DNA of 64,000 nt from Desmodus rotundus (GCF_022682495.2 NC_071390.1:166867220-166931219), one strand, 5' to 3'; counted from the stretch's first letter, positions 1 through 11,439 are shown. Translations and numbers: made by a program. The notes: a model not told the origin generated them from the sequence alone.

Positions 1-125
1 ACAGACAGTACCAAATGTTGCCAAGGAAGTGGAGCAATGGAACTCTAAAACATTGCAGATTAAAGGGTAAACTTGTTCAACCATGTGGTAAAACTCTTTG
101 GCATAATCTACTAAAGACAAACATA
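1..125 (+). repeat. Ancient L1 (L1M) fragment, part 1
   Basis: Reads like the late 3' part of an old mammalian L1, in sense orientation (words such as ACTCTTTGGCATAATCTAC). It continues after base 1476, so it was split by the mariner insertion that follows. Family assignment is from memory of the consensus, not a search. Confidence 0.6.
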
Positions 126-1476
126 ATGAGGTCTGTCCAGAAAGTATCCAGCCATGTACTATGAAAAATAGATGCATTTATTGAAGAAGATACAAGAAAC
201 ATTGTACATAGGACAACAATGCCTCAGTGTCCTTCAAAATAGGCACCTTGGGACCTCACACAGTTCTCCAGTGTCTCTTCCACTGTTCACAACACTGCAA
301 AATCCTTTGTTTGAATTACCATCATCTGCCCAGTTGTATTTTCCCCAGTCTCATCAACTGTCTGAAATCTCTTCCCTTTCAAAGCTAATTTTAGTTTTTG
401 GAAAACCAGAAGTCACAGGGCACCAAATCTGGGCTGTCAGAGGGGCTGAGTCACCTGAGTGATTTGATTTTTCACCAAAATACTCTGCACAAGTTGTGAT
501 GCATGAGCAGGTACGTTGTTGTGATGAAGCTGCCGATCACCAGTTGCCCGTAGCTGTGGCCGTTTTTGTCACATTGCACCTCTCAACTGACAAAGAACAT
601 TGAAGTAGTACTCCTTATTAACTGTTTGGCCTGGAGGAGCAGACTCGCAATGGACAACACCTTCCCAATCAAAAAACACAGTTAACATGGTCTTGGTCTT
701 GCTGTGACTTTGCTGTGCCTTCTTCAGACATACGTAGAGAACCAGGCAACTTCCATTCACACAACTGGGCCTTCATTTCCACATCACAGCCATAGACTCT
801 CAATTCATCTCCAGTTTTGACCTTCTTGAGGAAATCTGGTTCACTGCTAGCAGTCTGAAGCAAGTCATTAGCAACTGCAGCATGACGTCCCTTCTGCTCT
901 GGCAGTGGAAGCTGCAAAATGAATTTTGCTATGACATGTTTCATGCCAAGATCCTGCATCAAAATCTCGGACACAGAAGTTTTTGGAATCCCCAGATCAG
1001 CTTGTAGTTTTCGTACTATCAGTCACCGATCTTTGTTGATTGCAGCCCATACACGTTCACCATTCTCAGGTGTCCTGCTTGCTGCAGGCCTTCCAGAACG
1101 TGGATCACTTTCAACAGATTCTCAACCATCTTTGAAACATTTGTGCCACACTTGTATTTGCGCTGCATTCATTGCATCATCCCCGAAAGCCTTCTGAATC
1201 ATCCAAATGGTTTCCACAGAGGAATATTGAAGCTTAACACAAAATTTGATGCAGATTTGTTGCTCTACTTGCTCAGTCATTTTGAATGTGACAGCCACAC
1301 AGTGCACATGCTCACTTAAGGGTGTTGACTGCCCCCACAGACTAGTACAGTGAAGTCGTCATTGCTCACGAACCCACATTCCAGTCCACCCTCCTCGGCT
1401 GCCAGGTTACGTCAATGTTGTACACACCGTTCTTATTATATTAACAATGGCTGGACTTTTTCCAGACAGGTCTTGG
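126..1476 (-). mobile_element. Near full-length mariner DNA transposon, copy 1 (inactive)
   Basis: The ends form imperfect terminal inverted repeats: GTCTGTCCAGAAAGTATCCA on the left matches the reverse complement of CTTTTTCCAGAC on the right. A TA dinucleotide flanks both sides (124-125 and 1477-1478), the target duplication of the mariner/Tc1 superfamily. At 1351 bp it has the usual mariner length. It carries one transposase reading frame on the minus strand, broken by frameshifts and stops. The flanks are the two halves of a single L1, so both borders are well supported. A shorter relative sits at 18812-19491. Confidence 0.88.
256..1280 (-). pseudogene. Mariner transposase pseudogene
   Basis: The start codon is at 1280 and the original stop is read as TGA at 256-258. 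The N-terminal helix-turn-helix region is visible (VEQQICIKFCVK, then GDDAMNAAQIQVWHKCF). The linker and catalytic parts follow in shifted frames: DLGMKHVIAKF, TGDELRVYG with the first catalytic Asp, and MLTVFFDWEGVVH. The second catalytic Asp, normally in an HHDNAP box, reads HHNN here, so the DD34D triad is broken as well as the frame. The family cuts and pastes DNA at TA sites; this copy cannot encode an active enzyme. The conserved domain order makes the family call firm. Confidence 0.87.
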
Positions 1477-1750
1477 TACGCCTATCTAAAACACAGAAAA
1501 ACCCGTTCCTAGGTACATATCTAAAAGAAATGAGTGCATATGTCCACTAAAACACATGTACATGAATGATCATAGGAGCTTTACTAATTAGTAGCCAAAA
1601 AAAACCCCCAGGAAATAATTCAATGGCCATTAGCAAATAATTGAGTAAATAATCTTTAGTATATCCAGGCAATGGAATACTATGCAGCAGTACAAAATAA
1701 AAAGAACACATAAGCGAGACAGATAATAACACAGACAAAACTCACAGACA
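1477..1750 (+). repeat. Ancient L1 (L1M) fragment, part 2
   Basis: Resumes the L1 of bases 1-125, with the typical late-L1 words CCTAGGTACATATCTAAAAG, GTATATCCAGGCAATGGAAT and ACTATGCAGCAGTACAA. The join across the mariner copy reads continuously once one TA is removed. Confidence 0.65.
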
Positions 1751-2249
1751 GTGTGTTTCCTGAAATCAGACTCAAAAGATTAGCACACAGCCATGACTCA
1801 GCTCGCAGTGGCTCATGCAAACTTACTGCTACGTTTTCAGGAATTTTCCAAGCCAATTGTTGTTAAAAATTAATTATGTAAACTTATAATGTGTAATGAA
1901 GTAAATTATATTTAAAACAGAGTTAAATCCTGACAACTCCTTTCAAATTCTTTACCACTTTTCTGCTATTACCTGTGCGATGGAGACTATTTACGCCTAT
2001 TGAATCTGCGTGGTGGAAATACTATGCAGTTGTGTTCTGCCTCACACCTGTTTCGGACTCTGTGTTCAAAGACCACACCTGGATAGCTTCAAATCAGTGC
2101 TGGTGATTGCCAGGGAAATTGACAAAAGCTGCAAAATCAGGGCTTTTTTTAAATTTGGGGGGAGTCCGTTGTCAAGCATTTATGAATGCATCACAGATGT
2201 GATTCTATTTTTATGAAGCTCAAGAATAGGACAAACTAACTTACTCTAG
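1751..2249. other. Unassigned intergenic DNA
   Basis: AT-rich, with no open frame of note and no repeat I recognise. It may be a degraded continuation of the L1 on either side. Confidence 0.5.
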
Positions 2250-2405
2250 TATAAGTCAGGAAGGAGACTACATGCAGAGGAGGCCTGCTGCCTGGGACAT
2301 GGTGATGTCCACGTTTTCATCATGGTAATGGTTCTGTGGATGTAAACATATGTATCCACTTTATGTAAGTGATACCTCAGTTTGAAAAATAAATTTAAAA
2401 AAAAA
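2250..2405 (+). repeat. L1M 3' terminus with A-rich tail
   Basis: The segment with GGTAATGGTTCTGTGGATGT, followed by AAAAATAAATTTAAAAAAAAA, resembles the extreme 3' end of an old L1. It could be the end of the element at 1477-1750. The family is uncertain. Confidence 0.45.
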
Positions 2406-2589
2406 TGTCCAAAACAGCTACCGTTCAGGGATCCTCCTGTGCAGGAAGGCGGGAGGTTTGTCATCCCCACAGTACCTCCCGTTCGTCTCCACGGGACAAC
2501 CCGAGTTGGCAGAGACCCTCGAAGGAGAGAGTCTCTAGTCTCTACTTCCTGTGACTTCCAGAGGGTAGGACCTGCATTGGGCTAATCTT

Positions 2590-2760
2590 TATAACCGACC
2601 CAAGTCCTCATGCAGGTCCTCATTATTACCTGCAGTATAGGTAATAATAACAATGTTTCTTGAGCACAGTTCTAAACCCCTGAGGAGAGTTTACAATTCC
2701 CACCTGTCAGGTAAGATAACGAGGTTCAGGACTCCCGGGTCACACAGCTGGCAGGATTTC
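2590..2760 (-). repeat. MIR-like SINE fragment
   Basis: Reverse-orientation MIR words are present: TTTCTTGAGCACAGTTCTAA, and further on GGTCACACAGCTGGCAGGAT. It is strongly diverged. Confidence 0.45.
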
Positions 2761-4290
2761 CACCAGGGGAACCTCCCTCTGGTGCCTGTGTTGATTTCTC
2801 TGCCTTCTGACAAGAAACAATTGAAACAAGCTACCGAGTTGTTAAATAGCACCCAGATTCCATGGCATGGTGCCCGTCCTGTGTCTCCGTTACCTGTACT
2901 TGGGCAAAGAGACAAGGCCCAGACGTTCGGCCTCAGAGACCTGCTTTCCTGCCCTTCCCGCCCCGCCAGGCAGGCCCATCATGAAACTGATGTGATGTGA
3001 GGTTAAACGAAGGGTCAGTGAACGTGGCTGGTTGTGAATGATCCTACAGGGAACCGTGCCTGGCAGCACTGAAATTCGGTTCCCCTGCTCCATCCAGGAA
3101 AGGGAAACTCAAAGGCAGCACATTATCACTAGTCTTGCCACACTGAGTCCGGCCTCCCTGGCCAGACAAATACCCAGATCCTAATGTGTAGCCCATTGTC
3201 TCTGGAAATTAATGACCCTGACCCCACCCTGTCTGAGCATGTGACTGTCCTCACACATAAATTAATCTGCACCACGACCGGTGCACAATGGAATCCACTC
3301 ACCTCTGAACTGGTCTGTGTGATTCAAGAAGTGATGGGCAGGCACAGCTGGGAGGTGCTAACAAATCATCAGACTCTTGCTTTCATGAGTGGGAAGGCTG
3401 GGGTGCAGAGAGGGGTTGTCTGAGGGATCCTATGAAACAGGTGAGAGAACCCACTCTCCAGGCCCGCCACTGAGCCCGCTGCTGCTGGTGTGTTCGGTGC
3501 CAGGAAGCATTCATCCAGCATCTCAGAGCAGGCCCTAACAATGGCTAGTGCCCCCATGACCGCTCCATTTAAGCAATGATATTCACTGAGTGCCTATTTT
3601 GTGCCAGCACTGTGCCTGCTTGGCTCGTCAGCTTCTGGATCTTGATGATAAAATTGTCCTCTCTAAGGCCATTTGCAAAGCAGGCTGTGAGAATATAGAC
3701 GGGTCCAAAATATCTAGGAAAGCAAACCAGAGTCAGTCTTGGGCTGCTGCTGGTGGTAGTGGGTTCCACAGTGTGGCCACAAGGATGATTGCACGGAACC
3801 AGCCTCTGGAGCTGGAGCCAGGGCTGAGGGGAGGGCAGGCAGAGCCAGGAGCATCCCCGCAGGCTGGAAGTCCCATCTCCTCTTTGCCTTCCTCTGATCC
3901 TCTTAAATCCTCTCTTCTCCATCTCTCTTCTACTTCCCTCTCTCCCCCTGAGAGAACAGAAATAAATCAGTGACGTGATGCAAAGGGGCTGGGCTCTGGT
4001 GTTGCATATACCTAGGACACCGACCAGCAGGTCTCTAAGTGATTCTGATTTGTAAGCGGGACATAGCATAGGGCTCTTAAAGGGTTTGAAAGAGATTATG
4101 TACATGTAACTGTATGTATGTACACACATACACTATTTGTTTTATTGTGATAAGCTCACCAGAAATCAAAATTAAACATTCCCCCTCATTATATTCACCT
4201 TCAACCTTGCTTGACTCCTAGAAAGAGAAATCAGGCTTTTGACTCTGGAATTGGGCTCCTGGGACCAACGGAAGGGCATTTCAGGCTTTC
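2761..4290. other. Unassigned intergenic DNA
   Basis: No gene is visible. A short MIR/L2-like trace (CACTGAGTGCCTATTTTGTG) lies at 3586-3610. The open frames on both strands here (up to 186 codons) show no protein-like composition, and overlapping frames are equally long. Confidence 0.5.
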
Positions 4291-4299
4291 AGGCCCTTG

Positions 4300-4640
4300 A
4301 TCTCCCAGCCTTTACATAAGATGTTCCTTCAGCCAGGAACTACTTCCTCCTTCCCCTTCCTTACCTGGTTAATTCCTACTAATACATTAAGACTCAGTTC
4401 AAGTTTCCTTTCTTGCTAGAAGCCATTCCTTTATCTTCCCAGGGATTTCTTCCCCCACCCAGGGTTCCTGAACTGACCTCTTTCTAGTCATGCCTTTAAC
4501 CCCTAGATGCAGCCTCATAAATGGGAGCTCTTGCTTTGTGGTCACTTTCTGGACCTGTATCCACAGGTCTAGCAGGACACCTGGTACAGAGTGGTTGCCT
4601 CTGAAAGAATATCTTCAAGTCAGTAACCAGCCAGTAAAAT
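4300..4640 (+). repeat. L2 LINE 3' fragment
   Basis: Shows the order typical of L2 3' ends: a CTTCAGCCAGGAACTACTTC-like start, then TCAGTTCAAGTTTCCTTTCT, AGAAGCCATTCC, and near the end AGCAGGACACCTGGTACAGA. Diverged. Confidence 0.55.
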
Positions 4641-5300
4641 GCACTGATTCATACTAAATTGATAGTGACTCACAATCGCCTTTCCCAGGTGACTTTGCTT
4701 AAAGGAGGACCAAGAAAAGGCAATGGAAAAATAAACTGCTAGTGGTCGCATTTCAGGAAGATGGGGTGGGGGGGTCTTTCCTAAGGCCCCTAAGATTAGG
4801 CACAGAAATTTCCAACAGAAAGGCACCTGAGAGATCAATAGTTTGGGGTTGTTTTCCAGCTGTGCTCTGTGGATGCCTTGAGGCTCCTGGCAAGTGGGGG
4901 ATAGGAGGAGTGGTGAGAAAAGATAAGGGTGGAGGAGGGGAGGTATGGCTCCAGATCCCCTCCCCCCAGTCAAGAGAGAAAGCTTTGCTACTCACTGTTT
5001 TCCCTGTTGGGTTTATGTGCAAGATTTTGCTCAAAGAAAGGGTTTGCTGTGGGGGGAAGAAATTGGTCATGTTCAACTCACCCATTTTATAGATGAGGAC
5101 AATGAAGCTTAGAGGGTCAATGCCCATCACCCACCAGTGCGGCCATGGGTGGTCAGATCTTTGCATTCTCCCACCAGTGTTTAAGTCAGTACCTGCTGCC
5201 TTGGTCTCCAAGGCACAGTGAGCTCTTGGCCTCAGCTGGCAGCCCCAAGGGCGGGAAGGGCTCCCTGCGTCTTCTTGCTCCCCTGCCCCTTCCCACAACA
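4641..5300. other. Unassigned intergenic DNA with a MIR trace
   Basis: Mostly unique sequence. CCATTTTATAGATGAGGACA at about 5083-5103 is a reverse MIR core trace. No gene is visible. Confidence 0.45.
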
Positions 5301-5322
5301 CCCTCCCTTAAAAAAAAAAAAA

Positions 5323-5334
5323 AACCTTATTGAT

Positions 5335-5369
<35 letters not shown>

Positions 5370-5496
5370 CAGTTCGTTGTTCTACTTACTTATGTGCTCA
5401 TTGGTGGATTCTTGTATGTGCCCTGACTAGGGAGTGAACCTGCAGCCTTGGCGTATCTGGATGATGTTCTAACCAACTGAGCTATCCGGCCAGGGC
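5323..5496 (-). mobile_element. Older Ves-type bat SINE
   Basis: On the minus strand it starts GCCCTGGCCGGATAGCTCAG and continues with the tRNA B-box area and GGTTCACTCCCTAGTCAGGG, then a long (CT)n stretch (GAGAGA on the plus strand, 5341-5368) and AATCAATCAATAAGG. The tRNA-like promoter boxes and the CT-rich tail are the hallmark of Ves SINEs. The GTAGCTCAG-type head marks an older subfamily than the other copies in this window. Confidence 0.8.
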
Positions 5497-6309
5497 CCCA
5501 GGGTGCCCTCACTTAAAGGGGAGGGGAAAGAGACAACGGGGAATCTCTGGGTCTTGTGATTCCTTTTTTAAGTAACAAAGCCAGGTCTCCGATTCTGTAG
5601 CTTACCCTTGGTGGACCCCAGACCGATCCACAGCGAGGACAAACACCACGGCCAGAGTGAGCTTCAGATGGACGACAGCCCTTCTCTGACACTCTGAAAA
5701 CACCCTCCTGTGACCCCCCCACCACCACTCTACCCCCTACATTCCTCCTGCCAAGGCCATGTGAAATCCTGTGATTCTCTCTGTGTGTGTTGAGGTCCTT
5801 CTGGGTCCTTACATCAAATTAAACGGTGCCTGCTGACTCGGGCCTGCCGGCCGAGCCAGAGGAAACACCAGGAAAAGACACAAAGGGTCCTGTCCTGCTG
5901 AGGGATGTTTTCTTTATTTGTGTCTTTTGGAAACTGCTGACAGAAGACAATAGTCCTTTAAGGCTTTACCACCAACTGGAACTGCAAATTACTGTCAGGT
6001 ACCTCTTGAAAGCCCAAGACAAAACGCTCCGCAGGAAGAAAATAAACAAGAGCTATTTCATTTTATGTGGATTCTGCTTCTCAAAGTGCCCTTACCTACT
6101 AATAAGATTTTCTGCATTTTCCCCCCATGTTTTCAATTTTCCTGCCTTATTGTTACTGTGGGAAACTCAGTCCTTTGAACGGAGCCTAAATCAGGAGCCA
6201 GCTGAGGCATGGGAGTCACGCACTAAGAAAATAGTAGAACAGCCAGGGCTGAAGGCTTGGCATACGCCAGATACTACTCCTGCTGGTTCACATGTGAGAA
6301 TGTACATAA
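5497..6309. other. Unassigned intergenic DNA
   Basis: No gene or repeat recognised. The 5900-6130 stretch is of mixed composition and repeat-free; it could be conserved non-coding sequence, but nothing here proves it. Confidence 0.4.
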
Positions 6310-6490
6310 CCCACACTTGAACTCTATGGGGCAGATACTGTGATGCAGACTTCATCTCTCAGGGGAGGGGAGGGAGGAAACTAAGGCACAGAAAGTTTAA
6401 GCAACTTGCCCAAGGGCACACAGCTGTGAAAGACAGAGCTAGGCTTCAAACCCAGGGAGTCTGCCTCCAAAGCCACGGCCTTAACTGCAG
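6310..6490 (-). repeat. MIR SINE
   Basis: A reverse MIR with well preserved words: GGGAGGAAACTAAGGCACAG, AAGCAACTTGCCCAAGGGCA and CACAGCTGTGAAAGACAGAG, then CTTCAAACCCAGGGAGTCTG. Confidence 0.8.
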
Positions 6491-6789
6491 TGCTAATTAG
6501 ACTCAGTGTGGGAGACCACAGGTCAAGGTTTGTCTGCTGGAACTAAGCAGACAAACACACAAAAGAGCCAGACATCTGGGCATCAGGAGCTTGGTTGTCC
6601 TGACTGAGAAAGATGAGCAAACATTCCTTTGGGCAGAGACTTATTTATTCTAAATCATAGGACCGAGCTCCTGGGGTGAGTCAGAGACTTAGATTTGGGA
6701 GGATAACAGGAGCCTTGTCATCCAGCCTGCAGCCACGTGACAGCAAGGGGCCGAGTGAGGGCAGGACTTGCACAGAGGCAGACAGTAGC

Positions 6790-6960
6790 CCCGTGTCTCC
6801 ACCCACTGGTGAGTGACTGTGGGGAAATTGTGCAGCTCTCTGTGTCTGGGTTTTCTCATCTGCAACACGGGGAAACTACAGTGAATCCCAAGGGGCTGCC
6901 ATGAGAACGAAAGGAGAAGATACGCGTCGACACCTAGGCACCAGCAGCGAGGGGCTCAGA
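6790..6960 (+). repeat. MIR SINE fragment
   Basis: Forward MIR core: GTGACTGTGGGGAAATTGTG, then GGGTTTTCTCATCTGCAACA and CACGGGGAAACT. Confidence 0.55.
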
Positions 6961-7366
6961 ACCCACGATGGCCTTTCGCCTCCCAGCGATGTACCTGCCA
7001 TCCATCTCACGCCACCTTGAACCACCTTGAACCATGAGCTTCACCTTGGTTAGCCCCAGCTCACAATCTCAAGGAACCTTGTTCCCCTGTCTCCCAGACT
7101 CAGCAGGCCTGAGAAAAGATACAGACTTTGAAATGGAACCAAAATAAATTTGAAGCCTGGCTCTGACATCTTCTGGTTTGAGCAAGTGGCGTTCTTCGAG
7201 CCTCCCTTTCCTAGTGACTGAAAGCCAGAAGCAGTAACACCTGTTCCGGTGGCGCAGGCTGAGCACACTGGGGCTGGGAGCCGGTGAACCTCCCCCTCAC
7301 TCCCAGCCTTCATTAAACTAAAAGCTGCTTCCTAAAGCTCCTGCCCTTTGACCCTACTTGCACCCT

Positions 7367-7770
7367 GAATTAGGTTGCAGGGGCTGCTGTAACAGAGGAC
7401 CACCGACTAGGGGCTTAAACAGCAGAAGTTTGCTGTCTCACCGTTCTGGGGACTAGAAGCCCAAGGACTCCGTTCCTACTGAGAGCCGTGGGGAGAGTGT
7501 GTTGCACGCCTCTCTCCCCGTCTCTGGGTAGCCTCAGGCCTTCTTTGTAGATGGCTCTCTTCTCCCTGTGTCCACGCAGCATTTTCCCTTTATGTTCATC
7601 TACTTCAGTGTCTGAATTTCCTTTTTTTTATGAGGACACAGACAAATTGGATTAAGATTCACGCTAATGACCTCATCTTAACTTGATCATCTGCAAAGAT
7701 CTTATTTCCAAGTAAGGCCACGTTTACAGGTTAGGACTTCAACATCTTTTGGGGAACACGACGCAGCCCA
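7367..7770 (-). repeat. MaLR-type LTR (MLT1/MST-like), solitary
   Basis: Minus-oriented copy of the mammalian LTR whose reverse form reads GGCTGCTGTAACAGAGGACC, CTTAAACAGCAGAAGTTTGC, CTGTCTCACCGTTCTGG and later CTAATGACCTCATCTTAAC and GGTTAGGACTTCAACATC. No internal genes accompany it. The subfamily is not resolved. Confidence 0.65.
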
Positions 7771-8640
7771 TGCCCTCCCCTTTGGGGTGATGGCACTGAG
7801 GTCAGCTTCCTCCTCCAAACCTCAGTACTCGGAGCACTTGGCTCAGAGTCCCAGGCTCTCTCCTCCGGGCAACTCTAACTTTGGCAGAATCCCTTTTACT
7901 AAATGCCATTCCCAGAAGAAAACAGGTTTCTCCACACGCAGCATGTCCACATAGAACGCAATGAATCCACCACTTCCCAAAAAGACACTCCCGTCCATTA
8001 ATGCGGCTCATCGAGCTAGTTTCCCCTAGCCTGTCTGTGCCATCGACTGTTTTGAACTTGGGTGCAAGAGTTTATATGTAAAACTGGTTGGTGAGAATCT
8101 AACGATTCCAAATAGTGTTGAATCTGGATTCTGTCATCTGTTCCATCCCCCTCCCCGCTCGATAGTGTTTCATCTGAGTTTCATGGGCATGCCTTCCTTC
8201 TCCTTCTTGCCAAGTCCCCAACAAGAACATGACGGCACGCGTTCTCAGACAGGTGGCACCCCCCCAAGGGGGCGAGAAACACCTTGGTCTCTTCACAGAC
8301 AAAGCATAGACATGCATGTAATATGTAAACAGGTATACAGCATATCATCGGTGGTGTTGAAATTTCATAAGAGGGATGAGTATTCAGGCGAAAGTGTCTA
8401 AAAAGGCTCGCTAAAGGGACGGTAATGAAAAAAATGGTTGAAAACACTGGTCTAATGGATAAGGCTCAGAGCAGAACATCGCATGAGTTCCCCGGAGCTC
8501 ACCCCCGGAGCTGCCCACGCCTGTCGGCATGATGAACTGCCCACGTCAGAGCCCTCCACCTGGAACAGGGCCGGCCAGCCATTTTCAGACAGGCAGGAAT
8601 CCATAAATGTTTTGATATATTCTATACGGTGCAACAACAT
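7771..8640. other. Unassigned intergenic DNA
   Basis: No gene or clear repeat. A short segment near 8425-8450 resembles a hAT MITE end but is too short to call. Confidence 0.4.
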
Positions 8641-8644
8641 TTTT

Positions 8645-10620
8645 TAAAAAATTCTTTGAGCCATTTTATTATTTATTTATTTTTAAAGTATATTTTATTG
8701 ATTATGCTATTACAGTTGTCCCATTTTTTCTCTTCTTTGTCCCCCTCCACCCTGCACTGCACTCCCTCCAGTGTTCCCATCCCCCCTTTAGTTCACGTCC
8801 ATGGGTCGTACATATAAGTTCTTTTGCTTCTCCATTTCCCATACTGTTCTTAAACTCTCCCTATTTTGAGCCTACCATTTATGCTTCTTATTCCCCGTAC
8901 CTTTTCCCCCATTCTTCCCTCTCCCCCTCCCCACTGATAACCCTCCAGTGATCTCTATTTCTGTGATTCTGTTCCTGTTCTAGTTGTTTGCTTAGTTTGC
9001 TTTTGTTTTAGGTTCAGTTGTAGATAGTTGTGAGTTTGTTGTCATTTTACTGTTCATAGTTTTGATCTTCTTTTTCTTAGATAAGGCCCTTTAACATTTC
9101 ATATAATAAGGGCTTGCTGATGAGGAACTCCTTTTAACTTGACCTTATCTGGGAAGCACTTTATCTGCCCTCCCATTCTAAATGATAGCTTTGCTGGATA
9201 GAGTAATCTTGGATGTAGGTCCTTGCCTTTCATGACCTGGAATACTTCCTTCTAACCCTTTCTTGCCTGCAAGGTTTCTTTTGAGAAATCAGCTGACAGT
9301 CTTATGGGAACTCCTTTGTTGATAACTGTCTCCTTTTCTCTTGCTGATTTTAAGATTCTCTCAAGATTCTCTCCTTATCTTTCATCTTGGGTAATGTAAT
9401 TATGATGTTCCTGGGTGTGTGCTTCCTGGGTCCAACTTGTTTGGGACTCTCTGAGCTTCCTGGACTTCCTGGAAGTCTAGTTCCTTTGCCAGACTGGAGA
9501 AGTTCTCCTTCATTATTTTTTCAAATAAGTTTTCAATTTCTTACTCTTCTTCTTCTCTTTTTGACACCCCTACAATTCAGATGTTGGAATGTTTAAAGAT
9601 GTCCTAGAGGTTTCTAAGCCTCTCCTCATTTTTTTGAATTCTTGTTTCTTCCTTCTGTTCTGATTGAATGTTTATTTCTTCCTTCTGCTCCAAATCATTG
9701 ATTTGAGTCCCAGTTTCTTTCCCTTCACTGTTGGTTCCTGTATATTTTTGTTTATTTCACTTTGCATAGCCTTCACTTTTTCTTCTATTTTGTGACCACA
9801 CTCAATCATTTCTGTGAGCATGCTGATTACCAGTGTTTTAAACTCTGCATCTGATAGGTTGGCTATTTCTTCACCACTTAGTTCTATTTTTAGAGCTTTC
9901 ATCTGTTCTTTCATTTGGGCAATATTTTTTTTTGTCTTGGGCACCTGTTACATTGTAAGGGGGGAGCCTTAGGTATTGGCCAGGATGGGGCAACCCACTT
10001 TGCTTCTTCTGGCACTGTATGTGGGGAAGGGGTCAGAGAGGGAAGAATGACACTTGCTTGGCTCTCTGCCAGCTTTCAGTCACTTCCCCCACTACCCACA
10101 GCAAACCGGGCCCTTCTGAAGCTGATTCCCAGTGGGTGGGTTTGTGTACATTCTAGGACCCTGTGTATCTCTCCAATGAACTCTCGTATGAGGCTGGGGA
10201 TTTCTCCTGCCTCCATAATTACCACAGGTTTCTCCAGCCAGAGGTTTTGAAGCTTTGTTTTCCCCACACTGGAACCCTGGGTTGCACAGTCTGTCTTATG
10301 CCCCAGTTGTCCTTCCCAGTTTATCTGCATGCAAATGTGGGACCACCCAGTCCTCCAGCTGCCATCTCGCCCAGCAGGTCCTCCACCTGTGGCCTTGCCC
10401 CACATCCTCTCCACCCCAGCTGCCTGTCTCCACCCCTCCTACTGGTCTGAATGAATGTTCTTCTTTAACTCCTTGGTTCTTGGACTTCCATATACAGTTT
10501 GGTTTTCTGGCAGTTCTGGTATTTTTTGTTTTTATATTTGTTGTTGTCCTTCTTTTGGTTGTGCAAGGAGTCAAAGCATATCTACCCTCTTGGCTGGAAG
10601 TCTGTGCAACAGTACTTTCA
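8645..10620 (-). mobile_element. HAL1-like half-LINE (L1 relative with ORF1 but no ORF2)
   Basis: Read on the minus strand, the element starts near 10620 with a GC-rich 5' leader of about 650 bp. An L1 ORF1-like frame begins at 9944, its stop is at about 9077, and roughly 400 bp of 3' region end with AATCAATAAAATATAC and an A-rich tail near 8650. Nothing resembling endonuclease or reverse transcriptase lies between the ORF1 stop and the tail. This structure is that of HAL1 elements, which depend on L1 machinery. The alternative, an ordinary L1 with an internal deletion of ORF2, cannot be excluded from one copy. Target duplications were not found. Confidence 0.72.
9077..9944 (-). pseudogene. 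L1/HAL1 ORF1p pseudogene (RNA-binding chaperone)
   Basis: Residues from the start at 9944 give a coiled-coil-type N-terminus (KMKEQMKALKIE-like, then NLSDAEFKTLVISMLTEM), the usual start of L1 ORF1p. After frame changes the C-terminal domain appears, with PIRLSADFSKETLQARK, LLYPAKLSFRMGGQIKCF and LYEMLKGLI before the stop. ORF1p is a trimeric nucleic-acid chaperone that coats the element's own RNA. The 868-bp span is shorter than a typical L1 ORF1 and is broken by stops and frameshifts, for instance just after 9672, so no full protein is made. Confidence 0.78.
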
Positions 10621-10679
10621 ACAACTAGCAAAGAGGGAGCATAGATTAACCAATCACTCAGATCTAAATGGTCGTTAAG

Positions 10680-11150
10680 TCATTCATCCATTCATTCAGT
10701 CATTCATTCAACAATAAGCAAAAAAGATAAAAATCTCCTCCTTTATGGAGCTTACAATCTAAAACGGGCCAGGATGAGGGCAAGACAGAAAATAAACACA
10801 AAAATAATTAAAAGTGTGGCCAGAAGAAAGGGTTGAGAGGAAGGTATGAGTGCGGTTGCCTTCAGTCAGGTGGAAATGAATCCACGCGCCAGCAGCATCA
10901 GGTGAAATCGGGTACATGGGAGAAGCAGGAGGGAGCCAATCCCAAGAGATGCTGTTGAACAATGAGAGCAGAGGAGCTTGAAGAGCCTGTCACAGCAGTT
11001 TCGAAAAGAGCTTTAATCATGAAATAGGAAAGTCATGACTATACAGGAGGGGAAGGAAAGGAAGTCAAGTTGTGATCAATTTTAAAGGGAGGTTCAGGCT
11101 AGAAACAAGGGTGAAGAGAATGTAGGAATGAGGAGAGGGACGGAAATGAT
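10680..11150. repeat. Ancient dispersed repeat, family unresolved
   Basis: Begins with a run of ATTCATTCA-like words (10680-10710), then AAATCTCCTCCTTTATGGAG and CTTACAATCTAAAACGGG. This order is common to an old mammalian repeat also seen at 22970 and 46485. Confidence 0.45.
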
Positions 11151-11439
11151 AGGCAATTTTTAATATTCTTCTCCCAGACACAATTTCCAACTTACAGCTA
11201 AGTAGAATGAGGTTTATGGGGTTTTCCAACTACACTGAGGTATGAGAAATAACGATGAAGAGGAACACTTTATTACAGCTAGATGAATTCATCACAGGCG
11301 TCCAAACAGCTGGTAAGTGTCTCGTGAGGACTTTAAAAGCCACAAGGTTGCGATACGTAGACCATGAGGAAAGGAATCCGACCCCATGGGCAAGCTGACA
11401 GCGAGTGACCTCATCAGCTCGTGAGCCCCACAATGGACT

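Noticed and set aside
3569..4129. 186-codon minus-strand frame
   Set aside because: Low-complexity Ser/Pro/Thr text with no recognisable domain, overlapped by a 127-codon frame on the other strand.
4753..5301. 182-codon minus-strand frame
   Set aside because: It covers unique GC-rich DNA and a MIR trace and has two overlapping competitors; nothing protein-like.
5341..5368. (GA)n run considered as an independent microsatellite
   Set aside because: It is the CT-rich tail segment of a Ves SINE on the minus strand.
5826..6320. 164-codon plus-strand frame over possibly conserved DNA
   Set aside because: No domain is recognisable and it runs into a MIR. It could only be revived by cross-species codon analysis.
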